Notes: generated by a model from the sequence alone, not told the origin. 64,000 nt of DNA from Gordonia sp. X0973 (GCF_013348785.1 NZ_CP054691.1:3100001-3164000), one strand, 5' to 3'; counted from the first letter of the stretch, positions 17,135-26,435 are shown. Numbers and translations: made by a program.

Positions 17135-18001
17135 CTATGTGCGGCCGTCGCGCCCATCTCCGCCGTTACCTGCGGAACCCTCAAGTTCTGATCGACGGCT
17201 GAGTTGAGCGCTCTTCGCCGCCGCCGCCGCGGTCGCCGAGTACATCGACGACCGCAGGCCGCCGCGCTCCAGCTCGATGATCGCCGCGGCCGTCGTACCC
17301 CCGGGCGAGGTCACCGCGGCCCGCAGGTCCACCGACGTCATCCCCGACTCGGTGAGCATGGCACCCGCGCCGCGGATCGTCTGCTTGGCCAACTCGGCCG
17401 CCTGGGCTCGCGAGAGCCCCAGGGCCACGCCGGCGTCGATCATCGACTCGGCCAGCAGGAAGACATAGGCCGGCCCCGACCCGGAGACGGCGGTGACCGC
17501 ATCCATCAGACGCTCGGGCACCACCATCACCTTGCCCACCGCGGAGAGGAGGGAGCTGACCAGCTCGATCTGCTCGTCGGTCACGTAGCGGCCCGGCGAG
17601 ATCGCGCTCATCGCCTCGTTCACCAGCAACGGCGTATTCGACATCACCCGGATGACCGGGGAGCCGGCCGGCAGGGCGTTCTCGTACTTGGCGGTCGGCA
17701 GCCCGGCGACCAGGGTGACCGTGACGCGCTCGGCGTCGTTGTTGTCCTCCACCCGCCCGATCTCGGCGAGCACCCCGTCGACCGCCTCGGGCTTCACCGC
17801 GATCACGACCACGCGCGCGTTCTCCACCGCGCCCGCGACGTCGGTGACCAACACCTTGTACTCGTCGGCGAGTTCGGCGGCCCGCGCCGCCGACCGCTCC
17901 ACGACGACCAGGTCGCGGGCCTGCTTCCCGGCGGCCAGCAGCCCGGCGAGCAGTGCCTCGCCGATCTTGCCCCCGCCGATGATCGCGACGCGCTCCGACA
18001 T
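17135..18001 (-). CDS. proC: pyrroline-5-carboxylate reductase
   Basis: NADPH-dependent last step of proline synthesis. Seen: N-terminal VAIIGGGKIGEALLAG nucleotide motif, VVIAVKP, VIRVMSNTP, AVSGSGPAYVF and the C-terminal SPGGTTAAAI signature. Length 288 with a lineage-specific Gly/Asp/Arg tail. The ATG at 18001 is the only start that gives a complete Rossmann N-terminus; the frame stays open upstream through the neighbour, but that part is not protein-like. The thioesterase-like gene lies 38 nt upstream, so proC is probably the last gene of that unit. Confidence 0.96.
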   Translation of the reverse strand: MSERVAIIGGGKIGEALLAGLLAAGKQARDLVVVERSAARAAELADEYKVLVTDVAGAVENARVVVIAVKPEAVDGVLAEIGRVEDNNDAERVTVTLVAGLPTAKYENALPAGSPVIRVMSNTPLLVNEAMSAISPGRYVTDEQIELVSSLLSAVGKVMVVPERLMDAVTAVSGSGPAYVFLLAESMIDAGVALGLSRAQAAELAKQTIRGAGAMLTESGMTSVDLRAAVTSPGGTTAAAIIELERGGLRSSMYSATAAAAAKSAQLSRRSELEGSAGNGGDGRDGRT

Positions 18002-18039
18002 TGACTCTCCGTTCCCCGGTTGCCTGATTCCGCTACACC

Positions 18040-18936
18040 CTAGTCCGACGGCGGCGTCTGCGGCCCGTCGACGGGCTTGGCCGGGATCAGCGCGAGCTGT
18101 CGCGACTGCCCCACCACCATGCCGGCCGCGTCCAGAACGGTGTGGTCGGACTCGAACATCCCGGCACCCACCTCGACGCTCGAGTTCTCGAAGCGGAGCC
18201 ATCCGCCGTCGGGTTGGGCCGGGATGCGGCGCAGATAGGTCGAGAGCGTCACCGTCGGCGCCCAGCCGAACAGCCCCAGATTCATCACCACCGGCGGCGA
18301 GATGTCGCACATCATGGTGACGAACGGGAGGTCGGCGGCGCCATCCTTCGGCCGCACCCATCCGCGGATGGTCGGTGCGCCCTTCCCGCCCGACGCCGCG
18401 GGGAAGGTCGTCGGATCGAGGGCGAACTCGACGACCGGGTGCATGTGCATGACCGCCGTCATCGGGGAGCCCTCCAGGTGGAAGGCATCCGCGGGCGGCG
18501 CCGGCGGCATCTCCCGTAGTGGATGCGACGCCTGATCGCGCGGTTCCCCGCTGTCGAGCATGCCGAAGACCACCGACGAGGTGATCATCGCCGCCCCCTC
18601 CTGCACGAGGTCGACGTCGACGACCGAGACCGTGCGCCCCTGTTTCACCAGCCGGGCGACCAGCTCGACGTCGGCGGGGGCGGGCGCGCTGAGATAGGTG
18701 CTGGTGACCGCGACGGGCACCGGGGTCGTGCCGTCGGCCATCCGCAGCGGCGGGGCATCCAGACCGGCCCACTGGCAGTAGGCCGCGTGCGCCGCGTTGA
18801 CGATCATCATCTGCGCCGACCCGCCGTGGACCTTCGGGCCGATCGTGAACACCGGGTCGATCGTCGCCCGATAGGTGAGTTCGCGGTCGGCCCGCGCGGC
18901 GACGGTCAACGCCAACACGTCGTCGAAAGGGCTCAC
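18040..18936 (-). CDS. double-hotdog thioesterase-like protein
   Basis: About 298 residues, resembling TesB-like acyl-CoA thioesterase folds (two hotdog halves), function unproven. Seen: first half with FTIGPKVHGGSAQMM and a second half with WVRPKDG and STYLRRIP. It occupies the place of Rv0499. The GTG at 18936 overlaps the upstream stop (GTGA) with AGGAG nine bases before it, so I prefer it to the GTG at 18945. In operon with the isomerase upstream and proC downstream. Confidence 0.75.
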   Translation of the reverse strand: MSPFDDVLALTVAARADRELTYRATIDPVFTIGPKVHGGSAQMMIVNAAHAAYCQWAGLDAPPLRMADGTTPVPVAVTSTYLSAPAPADVELVARLVKQGRTVSVVDVDLVQEGAAMITSSVVFGMLDSGEPRDQASHPLREMPPAPPADAFHLEGSPMTAVMHMHPVVEFALDPTTFPAASGGKGAPTIRGWVRPKDGAADLPFVTMMCDISPPVVMNLGLFGWAPTVTLSTYLRRIPAQPDGGWLRFENSSVEVGAGMFESDHTVLDAAGMVVGQSRQLALIPAKPVDGPQTPPSD

Positions 18937-19829
18937 GGGCGCCACTCCTGCAGGCTCAGATCGGGGCCGTCAACCACTCCGGGCCGCTTCAGATGGGTAC
19001 GCGCGAAGTCCAGGGAGCGGGCCAGCATCGCGGCGCGCTCGTCCCGGGACCGCGCGCTGCTGGTGGTGACCTCGAGGACCACCGCCCCGTCGAAGTCGCT
19101 GGCCGCGATCCGACGGCAGATCTCGCCGCACGGCTGACCGCCGTCGCCGGGGATCAGATGTTCGTCATGGGCGGCACCGTCCCCGTCGGTGAGGTGCAGG
19201 TGCCGCATCCCCGAGGCCATCCGCTCGAACAATGCCAACGCATCCATACCGGCAGTGGCCGTGTGCGAGAGGTCCAGCGTGTAGTTGGCGTAGCCGTCGT
19301 CGGTCGGATCGATCGACTTGCCGAAGGCCGACGCCGACAGCCCGGCACTCCCGCCGCGGGCCTGCAGTCGGCGCACCGAGCGCTCCCCCGCGCCGAAGAA
19401 CCGGTCGGCCCGCAGCGGGAACATGTTCTCCACGGCGACGGCGATGCCGCTGTCGGATTCCAATTCGCCCACCAGGTCGGAGAACGCGGCGACGTAGGCC
19501 CGCTGCCACCGGAACGGCGGATGGACGACGACGGTCGGGGCGCCGAGGGCGTCGGCGGCCTCGACGCATCTGGCCAGCTTGCGGATCGGGTCGCGCCCCC
19601 ATACCCGCTGCGAGATGACCAGGCACGGCGCATGTATCGAGAGCACCGGCATCTGGTAGTCGTGCGAGAGCATCTCGACGCGGCGGATGTCCTGGCTGAT
19701 GGGGTCGCCCCACACCATGACCTCCACCCCGTCGTATCCGAGGTCCGCGGCGTAGCGGAACGCCGCCTCGATGCCCTGCGGGTAGACCGAGGCGGTGGAG
19801 AGCCCGACCGGCACTTCCTCCAGGATCAC
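18933..19829 (-). CDS. xylose-isomerase-like TIM-barrel protein (sugar phosphate isomerase/epimerase family)
   Basis: AP-endonuclease-2/xylose-isomerase-like TIM barrel, about 298 residues, corresponding to Rv0498. Seen: VGLSTASVYPQG, GYDGVEVMVWG, LSIHAPCL, VVHPPFRWQ, AVENMFP, YTLDLSHTATAG and HLHLTDG, with the His/Glu/Asp residues that usually bind a divalent metal. Substrate unknown. The start at GTG 19829 overlaps the upstream stop (GTGA); GTG 19814 sits too close to a GGAGG. Coupled to the membrane protein upstream and the thioesterase downstream. Confidence 0.82.
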   Translation of the reverse strand: MILEEVPVGLSTASVYPQGIEAAFRYAADLGYDGVEVMVWGDPISQDIRRVEMLSHDYQMPVLSIHAPCLVISQRVWGRDPIRKLARCVEAADALGAPTVVVHPPFRWQRAYVAAFSDLVGELESDSGIAVAVENMFPLRADRFFGAGERSVRRLQARGGSAGLSASAFGKSIDPTDDGYANYTLDLSHTATAGMDALALFERMASGMRHLHLTDGDGAAHDEHLIPGDGGQPCGEICRRIAASDFDGAVVLEVTTSSARSRDERAAMLARSLDFARTHLKRPGVVDGPDLSLQEWRP

Positions 19830-21109
19830 GAGGTCGCCAGCAGGATCAGCGGCCCGATGGTGATGAAGAGCCCGACGCCCAGCGCGAGCAATGTGGTCGA
19901 CAGGTCGTGCCTGCGGCGCACGACGTGGACCAGCGAGACGATGCCTGCGATCACGATCGCCGACAGCACCAGCGCGAAGTAGACGTTCCACCGCCACAGC
20001 TGGACGAAGCCCCAGAAGGCGGCCGCTCCCAGGACCAAGCCCGCGAGCATCTGCCCGATGACGATGACCCACTGCGTGCTGGCCGAGTGCTTCGACGCCA
20101 GGGGTGCCTCGTCGACGACATCCGCGGTCGACTTGCGCGCGAGGCGTCCGGAATCGACCGTCTCGGCTTCGGCCCGTCCGGCCCGCACCCGACGGGAGCG
20201 CCGCGCGTCCCGCGACTGCTCAGCCTGCTCCGTCTGGACGTCGACGATCTCCTCGTCGTCGGTCGTCGCCGCCGCATACACGGGCGGCGCGGTGGTGCGC
20301 TTGGTGCGCGACGGGGTGATCGCCGGGGCCGAGTCATCGGCGGCGGGCTCGGGCGACCGCCTGGGCTCGGCCGCCTTCGGTGCGACGAACCGGCCGGTGA
20401 CGGGGTCGACGAGGGGTTGGTCCACCACCGGGATCGCATCCTCGTACAGGTCCTCGGCGTCGACCGGCACGAGCGAGGTGGTCTCCTCGGACGACGACGG
20501 GATCGCCCCGGTCGGCACCGCCGGAATGGCATTGGTCGTCTCGGCCGTCACCTCGATCACCGAGTCGGTGAACAGCGCGGTCGACTCCGGCTCCGGCTCG
20601 CCACCCGCGTCCTTGCCGCGTTTGCGCCGGCCGAACAGCCCCCGCTTGCGCTCGCCGGCGGACTCCTCGGTGGCGATCACATCGTCGAAGTTGCGATAGG
20701 ACTCGAAGTCGACGTCCTCGTCGGTGCGCAGGAACGACCCCGTCTGCGGTTCTTGCGACGCCTCGACGGCCGCCGTCTGCGCCGTGGCGCCCTCGACGGC
20801 CGGGATGATGCCGGTCACCCGGTTCGACTCCTCGACGCTGGGCTCGCCCTCCTGGCCCGCCGCGGCGGCGGGTTGCCGATAGGCGGGCATCCCGCTGGCC
20901 GTGCGGGGCTCCACCCGCGCGGCCGGTGCGGCCGGGCCCGGGTCCGGCTGGGGTCGGACGGCGCGTTGCACCACCGGGTTGGCCGATCGGGGGAAAGCGA
21001 CGCGCGGGATCTCGCCGGTGTCCGCAGCAGCGGCGGCAGCCGCGTCGCGGGTGCGTGCCAACAACTCCGAGACCGGGATGGGTCGGGACTCCGGATCATC
21101 CTTGGCCAT
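19826..21109 (-). CDS. long cytoplasmic tail membrane protein (Rv0497-like)
   Basis: 427 residues, function unknown. Residues 1-340 are low-complexity and hydrophilic: Ala/Pro/Glu/Thr-rich with several acidic clusters and a basic patch (RKRGLFGRRKRGK near 155). The last 85 residues hold three hydrophobic helices (about 343-363, 370-390, 402-424). M. tuberculosis has a shorter protein of the same layout between ppx and the isomerase (Rv0497). The disordered front could be a target for Ser/Thr kinases (many Thr/Ser next to acidic residues), which is inference. Confidence 0.78.
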   Translation of the reverse strand: MAKDDPESRPIPVSELLARTRDAAAAAAADTGEIPRVAFPRSANPVVQRAVRPQPDPGPAAPAARVEPRTASGMPAYRQPAAAAGQEGEPSVEESNRVTGIIPAVEGATAQTAAVEASQEPQTGSFLRTDEDVDFESYRNFDDVIATEESAGERKRGLFGRRKRGKDAGGEPEPESTALFTDSVIEVTAETTNAIPAVPTGAIPSSSEETTSLVPVDAEDLYEDAIPVVDQPLVDPVTGRFVAPKAAEPRRSPEPAADDSAPAITPSRTKRTTAPPVYAAATTDDEEIVDVQTEQAEQSRDARRSRRVRAGRAEAETVDSGRLARKSTADVVDEAPLASKHSASTQWVIVIGQMLAGLVLGAAAFWGFVQLWRWNVYFALVLSAIVIAGIVSLVHVVRRRHDLSTTLLALGVGLFITIGPLILLATS

Positions 21110-21135
21110 TCGCCTACATCCTCACTTGTCGTCGG

Positions 21136-22104
21136 TCATCGCGGGCTGGTCGAGTCGAGCACGGGCAGTTCGTCGTCGAACGCGTCCGAATCCAAGCGGC
21201 GCAGAATCACTCCTTCTCGAAGCGCCCACGGACAGATATCGAGTGTATCTAGATCGAGCGCCCGCATAGCCGCCTCGGCGACCAGCGCGCCCGCCACCAA
21301 CTGTCCCGCCCGACTCGCGTTGACACCTTCGAGATCGGCCCGATCGGCACGGGTCATCCGGGAGATGAAGGCGATGAGCTGACGCAGGCCGCTGGCGGTC
21401 AGTTGCCGCCGCACCCGCAGACCTGCACTCGACGGTGCCGCCCCGGTCAGGCGCGCCAGGCTGCGGAAGGTCTTCGACGACCCCACCGCCAGGTCGGGCG
21501 GGCCGGGGGCGCGCAGCTCGGCGGCCACCGGCTTCAGCTCGGCGTCGAGCCAGTCGCGCAACACGTTGATGCGCCGCCGGTCGGGCGGGTCGCCGGGTAG
21601 CCAGTCCCGGGTGAGGCGCCCGGCGCCCAATGGCACCGAGAGCGCGACGTCGGGCTCCTCGTCGACCCCGTTGGACATCTCCAGCGAGCCGCCACCGATG
21701 TCGAGCGCCAGGATCCGCCCGGCACTCCAGCCGTACCAGCGCCGTACCGCCAGCGACGTGAGCCGGGCCTCGTCGCGCCCGGACAGCACGCTGATCTCGA
21801 CGCCGGTCTTCTCGCGGACCTCGGCCAGGACGTCGTCGCTGTTGGTGGCGTCGCGGACCGCCGAGGTCGCAAAGGCCATGACCTGCTCGCAGCCGGAGGT
21901 GCGCGCGATGCCGGTGAATTCGCCGATCGCGGTGATGAGATCGGCGGAGGCCTCCTCGGCGAGCCGTCCGTCCGGCTCGATCCGCTCGGCCAGCCGGAGC
22001 AGTGATTTCGTCGAACTCATCGGATTCGGGTGTCCCCCGCGGTGCGCATCGACCACCAACAGGTGGACGGTGTTGCTGCCGATGTCCAGAACTCCTAGTC
22101 GCAC
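21136..22104 (-). CDS. ppx: exopolyphosphatase / guanosine pentaphosphatase family protein
   Basis: Ppx/GppA phosphatase of the ASKHA fold, removing terminal phosphate from polyphosphate or pppGpp. Seen: LGVLDIGSNTVHLLV, AFATSAVRDA, LALDIGGGSLE, and VGSSKTFRSLA. 322 residues means only the two catalytic domains, as in the short mycobacterial paralogue Rv0496, not the long E. coli form. GTG start at 22104. Being next to senX3-regX3, which answers to phosphate in mycobacteria, fits a role in phosphate stores. Confidence 0.92.
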   Translation of the reverse strand: MRLGVLDIGSNTVHLLVVDAHRGGHPNPMSSTKSLLRLAERIEPDGRLAEEASADLITAIGEFTGIARTSGCEQVMAFATSAVRDATNSDDVLAEVREKTGVEISVLSGRDEARLTSLAVRRWYGWSAGRILALDIGGGSLEMSNGVDEEPDVALSVPLGAGRLTRDWLPGDPPDRRRINVLRDWLDAELKPVAAELRAPGPPDLAVGSSKTFRSLARLTGAAPSSAGLRVRRQLTASGLRQLIAFISRMTRADRADLEGVNASRAGQLVAGALVAEAAMRALDLDTLDICPWALREGVILRRLDSDAFDDELPVLDSTSPR

Positions 22105-22202
22105 GTCTACCCACGGTAGTGGCTCGGCGGCGCCGACCGTGATTTGCCCGGGCGTGTCTCACCGACGGCATCATCCGGTCCGCACGGCACTAAGTTGGTG
22201 GG

Positions 22203-23018
22203 GTGCAGCCCGAAGCAGACCTCGATTTCCCGCGCGAATGGTATGAGTTCGCCGATCCCGCCGATCCCGAGCACTGGGTCCGGGCCGACCTGACGTGGTT
22301 GTGTTCGCACTGGACCTGCGTATTCGGCACCCCCGCGTGCGCCGGGATCGTCGCCGGCCGCCCCGACGACGGGTGCTGCACGCACGGCGCCTACCTGTCC
22401 GACGCGGACGACCGGGCCCGCCTGGAAGCCGGTGTCGCGATGCTGGCCCCCGACGACTGGCAGTTCGCCGACATCGGCGGCGGCGCGGACCCCCTGGGCC
22501 CGGACGGCTACCTGATCGAGGACGAGAACGACGGCGAGCCGGCCCTCAAGACGCGGGTCCACGAGGGGGCGTGCGTCTTCCTGAACCGTCCCGGGTTCGC
22601 ACGCGGTCCCGGGTGCGCGCTGCACGCGATGGCGCTGCGCAAGGGTCTCGAGCCGCTGACCGTGAAACCCGACGTGTGCTGGCAGCTGCCGGTGCGGCGG
22701 ACCCAGGAGTGGGAGGAGCGCCCGGACGGGACGCAGATCCTCGTCGACACCATCACCGAATACGACCGCCGGGGCTGGGGCGAGGGCGGGCACGATCTGG
22801 CCTGGTACTGCTCCGGTTCGCCCGACGCGCACGTGGGCGCGAGCCAGGTGTGGGAGTCCTACGCGCCCGAACTCACCGAGCTGATCGGCGCCGCGGCCTA
22901 CGCCGAACTGGCCGCGGTCTGCCGTCGCCGCGCCGGGCTGGGCCTGATCGCCGTGCACCCGGCCACCGCCGCGGCCACCGATCGGCGCGAGACCGACATC
23001 AAGTACGAGATCCTCTAG
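22203..23018 (+). CDS. conserved cysteine-rich protein (Rv0495c-like)
   Basis: 271 residues, function unknown, conserved in mycobacteria at this position. Seen: many cysteines in short pairs (CSHWTC near residue 35, PACAG, GCCTH, GACVF, GCALH, DVCW, YCSG), which suggests metal or iron-sulfur binding, and no membrane segment. The GTG at 22203 gives the full conserved start. Its stop shares CTAG with the stop of the convergent thioesterase (23015-23018). Confidence 0.75.
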   Translation: MQPEADLDFPREWYEFADPADPEHWVRADLTWLCSHWTCVFGTPACAGIVAGRPDDGCCTHGAYLSDADDRARLEAGVAMLAPDDWQFADIGGGADPLGPDGYLIEDENDGEPALKTRVHEGACVFLNRPGFARGPGCALHAMALRKGLEPLTVKPDVCWQLPVRRTQEWEERPDGTQILVDTITEYDRRGWGEGGHDLAWYCSGSPDAHVGASQVWESYAPELTELIGAAAYAELAAVCRRRAGLGLIAVHPATAAATDRRETDIKYEIL

Positions 23019-23431
23019 GCGCGGGTCGCCACCGCCGAGCCCTGCCCGGCGGCACAGGTACGGGCCGTCCCGTCGGGCGCGATCTCCTCGACGGTCACGG
23101 TCGCGACCGCGCGCCGCCCGGCATGTGCGGTGACCGTCGCGGTGGCGCGCAAGACCCCGTCGCGTGCGGCGGCGAGGTAGCTCACCGTCAGCCCCGCGGT
23201 GACGATGCCCGCCCCCAGCACGGTGCCGCAGGCGAAGGTCAGCGTGTTGTCGACGAGGTAGGACAGCACCCCGCCGTGCACCACGCCGAACTGTTGGCGG
23301 TGGCGATCGGCGATGTCGAGCTCCAGCACGGCCTCGCCCGGTTCGAAGCGGGTGAGCCGCGCGCCGATCAGGTCGTTGAACGGCTGGGCGGCGAGGATCT
23401 CCTCGCCGACGCTCAGTGGAATAGCGGTCAT
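23015..23431 (-). CDS. PaaI-family hotdog thioesterase
   Basis: 138-residue single-hotdog protein that likely hydrolyses an acyl- or aryl-CoA. Seen: [15 protein letters not shown] (the HGG helix of PaaI-type enzymes) and [11 protein letters not shown]. It is divergent from a TetR gene, with a palindrome and a KstR-like sequence in the 64-nt gap, so control by that TetR or a lipid regulator is plausible. ATG start at 23431, GGGAGGG about 9 nt upstream. Confidence 0.87.
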   Translation of the reverse strand: MTAIPLSVGEEILAAQPFNDLIGARLTRFEPGEAVLELDIADRHRQQFGVVHGGVLSYLVDNTLTFACGTVLGAGIVTAGLTVSYLAAARDGVLRATATVTAHAGRRAVATVTVEEIAPDGTARTCAAGQGSAVATRA

Positions 23432-23451
23432 TCGTGCACCCTCCCAATTTT

Positions 23452-23467
23452 TAGAGTGTTAACTCTA
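23452..23467. promoter_or_regulatory. inverted repeat operator candidate for the TetR regulator
   Basis: TAGAGT (23452-23457) and ACTCTA (23462-23467) are perfect inverted arms separated by 4 nt, lying between the divergent thioesterase and TetR starts, as expected for an autoregulatory TetR site. Confidence 0.55.
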
Positions 23468-23479
23468 TAACTGGTTCAG
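23466..23479. promoter_or_regulatory. KstR-like box with one mismatch
   Basis: TATAACTGGTTCAG fits TNNAACNNGTTNNA except for the last base (G instead of A). It overlaps the neighbouring inverted repeat by two bases. Weak on its own; listed because two perfect copies of the same motif exist elsewhere in this window. Confidence 0.3.
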
Positions 23480-23495
23480 AGCATACACTTCACGC

Positions 23496-24077
23496 ATGGG
23501 TCGGCCGGCGAAACACAGTGCCGACGACCTGATCGACGCGGCGATCGAGATTTTCGCGGCGCACGGCATCCGCGCCGTGACGTTGGGCGCCGTGGCCGAG
23601 GCGACCGGGGCGTCGAACGGCTCGGTCTACCACCGATTCCCCGACCGACCCTCACTGCTGGCCCAGATGTGGCTCCGCACCTCTCGCCGCTTCCAGGACG
23701 CCTACCGCACCCGGCTCGGCGAACCGACGATCGAGCGGGGTATCGCGACCGCGGCATGGGTCGTCGACTGGTGTCGGGACAACCCGGCCCAGACCCAGGT
23801 GCTGGCGGCCGGCGCGCGGACGTTCAACCCCGACGAGTGGCCCGAATCGGCGCAGACCGGCGACGACATCGAGCAGGTGGTGCGGGCATACGGCCGCGAC
23901 GTCATCACGGCCCTGGCCCCGCATACGCGGGCGACTCCCGATCAGATCCTCTTCGCGCTGCTGGAACTACCCATCGCCGTCGTCCGCCGCGCGCTGCAGA
24001 GCGGCCACACCCCCGGCGAGCGCGAAGAGGAACTGATCCGCGGCCTCGCCGAGGTCATCCTGCGCCAGCCGGGCTGA
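23496..24077 (+). CDS. TetR/AcrR-family transcriptional regulator
   Basis: 193 residues. Seen: N-terminal helix-turn-helix (LIDAAIEIFAAHGIRAVTL, GASNGSVYHRFPDR) and a divergent ligand-binding half. Divergent from a PaaI-type thioesterase, so an acyl-CoA or aromatic ligand is a reasonable guess. TACACT at 23484-23489 could be a -10 box placing the transcript start at the ATG itself (leaderless), though no good -35 is present. Ends 3 nt from the convergent regX3 stop. Confidence 0.88.
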   Translation: MGRPAKHSADDLIDAAIEIFAAHGIRAVTLGAVAEATGASNGSVYHRFPDRPSLLAQMWLRTSRRFQDAYRTRLGEPTIERGIATAAWVVDWCRDNPAQTQVLAAGARTFNPDEWPESAQTGDDIEQVVRAYGRDVITALAPHTRATPDQILFALLELPIAVVRRALQSGHTPGEREEELIRGLAEVILRQPG

Positions 24078-24080
24078 CTC

Positions 24081-24770
24081 TCAAGCCTCGAGCTTGTACC
24101 CCAGCCCGCGCACGGTCAGCAGATAGGTGGGCGACGACGGGTCCGGCTCGATCTTCGAGCGGAGCCGTTTGACGTGGACGTCGAGCGTCTTGGTGTCGCC
24201 GACGTAGTCCGCGCCCCAGACCCGGTCGATCAGCTGCCCGCGGGTGAGGACCCGCCCGGCGTTGCGCATCAAGAACTCGAGCAGGTCGAACTCCTTGAGC
24301 GGCAGCGTGATCGACTCGCCGTTCACGCTGACCGTGTGCCGGTCGACGTCCATCCGGACCGGACCGGCCTCCAACACGCCGTCGACGAGCTCGTCGTCAC
24401 CCACGGCATCATTGCCGCGGCGCAGCACCGCGCGGATCCGCGCGATCAGTTCGCGCGCCGAGTACGGCTTGGTCACGTAGTCGTCGGCGCCGAGTTCGAG
24501 CCCGACCACCTTGTCGATCTCGCTGTCGCGGGCGGTCACCATGATGACCGGCACCGACGAGCGGGCGCGCAACGCCTTGCACACCTCGGTACCGGACATC
24601 CCGGGGAGCATCAGGTCGAGCAGGACGATGTCGGGGTTGACGCGGTCGAAGGCCGTCAGGGCGGCCGCGCCGTCGTTGATGACGCTGGCCTCGAACCCCT
24701 CCTTGCGCAGGAGGAACGCCAGCGGGTCGGCCAGCGATTCCTCGTCTTCGACGATGAGAACGTGGGTCAC
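24081..24770 (-). CDS. regX3: phosphate-responsive response regulator RegX3
   Basis: OmpR/PhoB-type regulator, partner of SenX3; in mycobacteria it controls phosphate-starvation and respiratory genes. Seen: receiver domain with VEDEE, phospho-acceptor Asp in DIVLLDLMLPG, Thr in VTARD, Lys in VTKPY, then a winged-helix domain (LPLKEFDLLEFLMRN, VHVKRLRSKIEP, TVRGLGYKL). 229 residues. GTG start at 24770 overlaps the senX3 stop (GTGA) with GAGGAAG upstream, so the pair is coupled. High identity to the mycobacterial protein makes the name safe. Confidence 0.95.
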   Translation of the reverse strand: MTHVLIVEDEESLADPLAFLLRKEGFEASVINDGAAALTAFDRVNPDIVLLDLMLPGMSGTEVCKALRARSSVPVIMVTARDSEIDKVVGLELGADDYVTKPYSARELIARIRAVLRRGNDAVGDDELVDGVLEAGPVRMDVDRHTVSVNGESITLPLKEFDLLEFLMRNAGRVLTRGQLIDRVWGADYVGDTKTLDVHVKRLRSKIEPDPSSPTYLLTVRGLGYKLEA

Positions 24771-26047
24771 AGAACTTCCTCTTCTCTCAGATGGCTGGTT
24801 GTCTCCGAGGCGTCGGACGCGTCGTCGGCGTCCACCGGTGCCTGCGGAACGGTGAGGGTGAAGGTGGAGCCCGTCCCGGGACGGCTCCACACGCTGATAC
24901 TGCCGGAGTGGTTCGCGGCGACGTGCTTGACGATCGCCAGCCCCAACCCGGTGCCGCCGGTCAGGCGCGACCGGGCCTTGTCGACGCGGAAGAACCGCTC
25001 GAACACCCGCTCCTGGTCGGCCGGAGCGATCCCGATGCCGCGATCGGTCACCGCGATCGCCACCATCGGCTCCTCCCCGTCCTCGGCGGGTTCGACGACC
25101 CGACGGCTCACCGACACCACGGTGCCGGCCGGCGAATAGGCGATCGCGTTGGACAGCAGGTTGGTCAGGGCGGTGATCAGCAGCGGGCGATCGCCCATCA
25201 CCGCCATCCCCGACGACTCGTCCTGCGTCAGCGTGATCTGGGCGGCCTCCGCCGGGATCTGCGAGGCGTCCAGCGCCTCCCCGATGAGGGAGTCCACATC
25301 CACCGGCTCGAACTCCGGGGTCTCGCCGCCCTGCAGACGGGACAGGGCGATCAGCTCGGAGACGAGGTTGCCCATCCGCTTGCTCTCCGAGGCGACGCGC
25401 GAGCCGAAGTGCCGGACCGATTCGGGGTCGTCGGCCGATTCCAGCAGTGCCTCGGCGAGCAGTCCGATCGCCCCGACCGGCGTCTTGAGTTCGTGGCTGA
25501 CGTTGGCGACGAAGTCTCGTCGGGTGGCCTCCACGCGCACGTTCTCGCTGTCGTCGTCGCCGAAGACCAGGATGAACCGCACCCCGGCCCGCTCGACATA
25601 CCGCGCGAGACAGCGCACCGAGAGAACCGGGTGGGCCGCCGCCGCACGGGCGGTGGCCAGGAATCCGGCGGTGGTCGGCGGCGGGACGAACTCGAAGCGC
25701 ACATCCTCGCCGGAGGCGAGCACCTGCGCTGCCCGCTCGGCGACGACCTCGTTGAGCTCGTTCTCGACGACCAGGCCGAGCTTGACCGCGGCCTCGTTGA
25801 ACAGCGAGAGGTCGCCGCTCTCCTCCACCACGACGACGCCGTGCTCGGAGCGCCGCACGATCATACGTAGCAGCTCGCTGCGGTCCTGCGGGGTGAGGCT
25901 TTCGGGCTGGGGCGGAGCCGCCGGGAGCACGGAAAGCGGCGTGATGGGCTCGTCGAAGAGGAAGACGGGCTGACCGAAGACGAGCCGACCGATGGCGAAG
26001 CCGACGAGCACAGCGGCGATCGCCGTGACGATCAGGACAACGGTCAC
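24767..26047 (-). CDS. senX3: sensor histidine kinase SenX3
   Basis: Membrane-bound kinase that phosphorylates RegX3. Seen: one clear hydrophobic segment at residues 3-25 (VVLIVTAIAAVLVGFAIG), a PAS-like middle region, H-box FVANVSHELKTPVGA, N-box LTNLLSNAIAYSP, DRGIGIAP and GTGLGLAIVKH. The GTG at 26047 gives MTVVLI, matching the mycobacterial start; an upstream TTG at 26077 is less likely. Unlike M. tuberculosis, a small acetyltransferase gene lies between senX3 and gpmA. Confidence 0.94.
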   Translation of the reverse strand: MTVVLIVTAIAAVLVGFAIGRLVFGQPVFLFDEPITPLSVLPAAPPQPESLTPQDRSELLRMIVRRSEHGVVVVEESGDLSLFNEAAVKLGLVVENELNEVVAERAAQVLASGEDVRFEFVPPPTTAGFLATARAAAAHPVLSVRCLARYVERAGVRFILVFGDDDSENVRVEATRRDFVANVSHELKTPVGAIGLLAEALLESADDPESVRHFGSRVASESKRMGNLVSELIALSRLQGGETPEFEPVDVDSLIGEALDASQIPAEAAQITLTQDESSGMAVMGDRPLLITALTNLLSNAIAYSPAGTVVSVSRRVVEPAEDGEEPMVAIAVTDRGIGIAPADQERVFERFFRVDKARSRLTGGTGLGLAIVKHVAANHSGSISVWSRPGTGSTFTLTVPQAPVDADDASDASETTSHLREEEVL

Positions 26048-26132
26048 ACCACAAGAGTACGACGGGAGGTGGCGCAACTCCCAGCCGGAAAGGCTAAATT
26101 CGACCCCCGTTTACCCGCCGTTGGCGCGGTGG

Positions 26133-26435
26133 TCAGCCGCGCTCGCGGACCAGGTCCGCATACTCGGGGTGTTTGGCGACATACCCCTGGATGTAGCTGC
26201 ACACCGGCACGATCTTCTTGCCGTTGGCACGGGCGTCGTCGAGGACGTACTTGGCCAGCTCAGCGGCGAATCCGCGGCCGCTGAACTGATCGTGGACGAC
26301 GGTGTGGGTCAACACCAGGGTGTCCGGCTCGCTCATGTAGTCGATATACCCCACCGACAGATCCGAGCCCCCCTCGTCGAGGTGAGCCTCGTAGCGTTCG
26401 CGGGCAGGTTGGTGCTCGATACGAAGGTCAGCCAT
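26133..26435 (-). CDS. small GNAT-fold acetyltransferase-like protein
   Basis: 100 residues, of the short YjdJ/NATD1-type GNAT group. Seen: SGRGFAAELAKYVLDDAR (acetyl-CoA loop and helix) and CSYIQGYVAKHPEY at the C-terminus, a family signature. Target unknown. It sits between gpmA and senX3 on the same strand, 85 nt before senX3, so it may be in the same unit. Confidence 0.85.
   Translation of the reverse strand: MADLRIEHQPARERYEAHLDEGGSDLSVGYIDYMSEPDTLVLTHTVVHDQFSGRGFAAELAKYVLDDARANGKKIVPVCSYIQGYVAKHPEYADLVRERG

Noticed and set aside
17135..18772. Extended 545-codon frame containing proC
   Set aside because: The part upstream of 18001 is a shadow of the thioesterase-like gene; proC begins at the ATG with the Rossmann motif.
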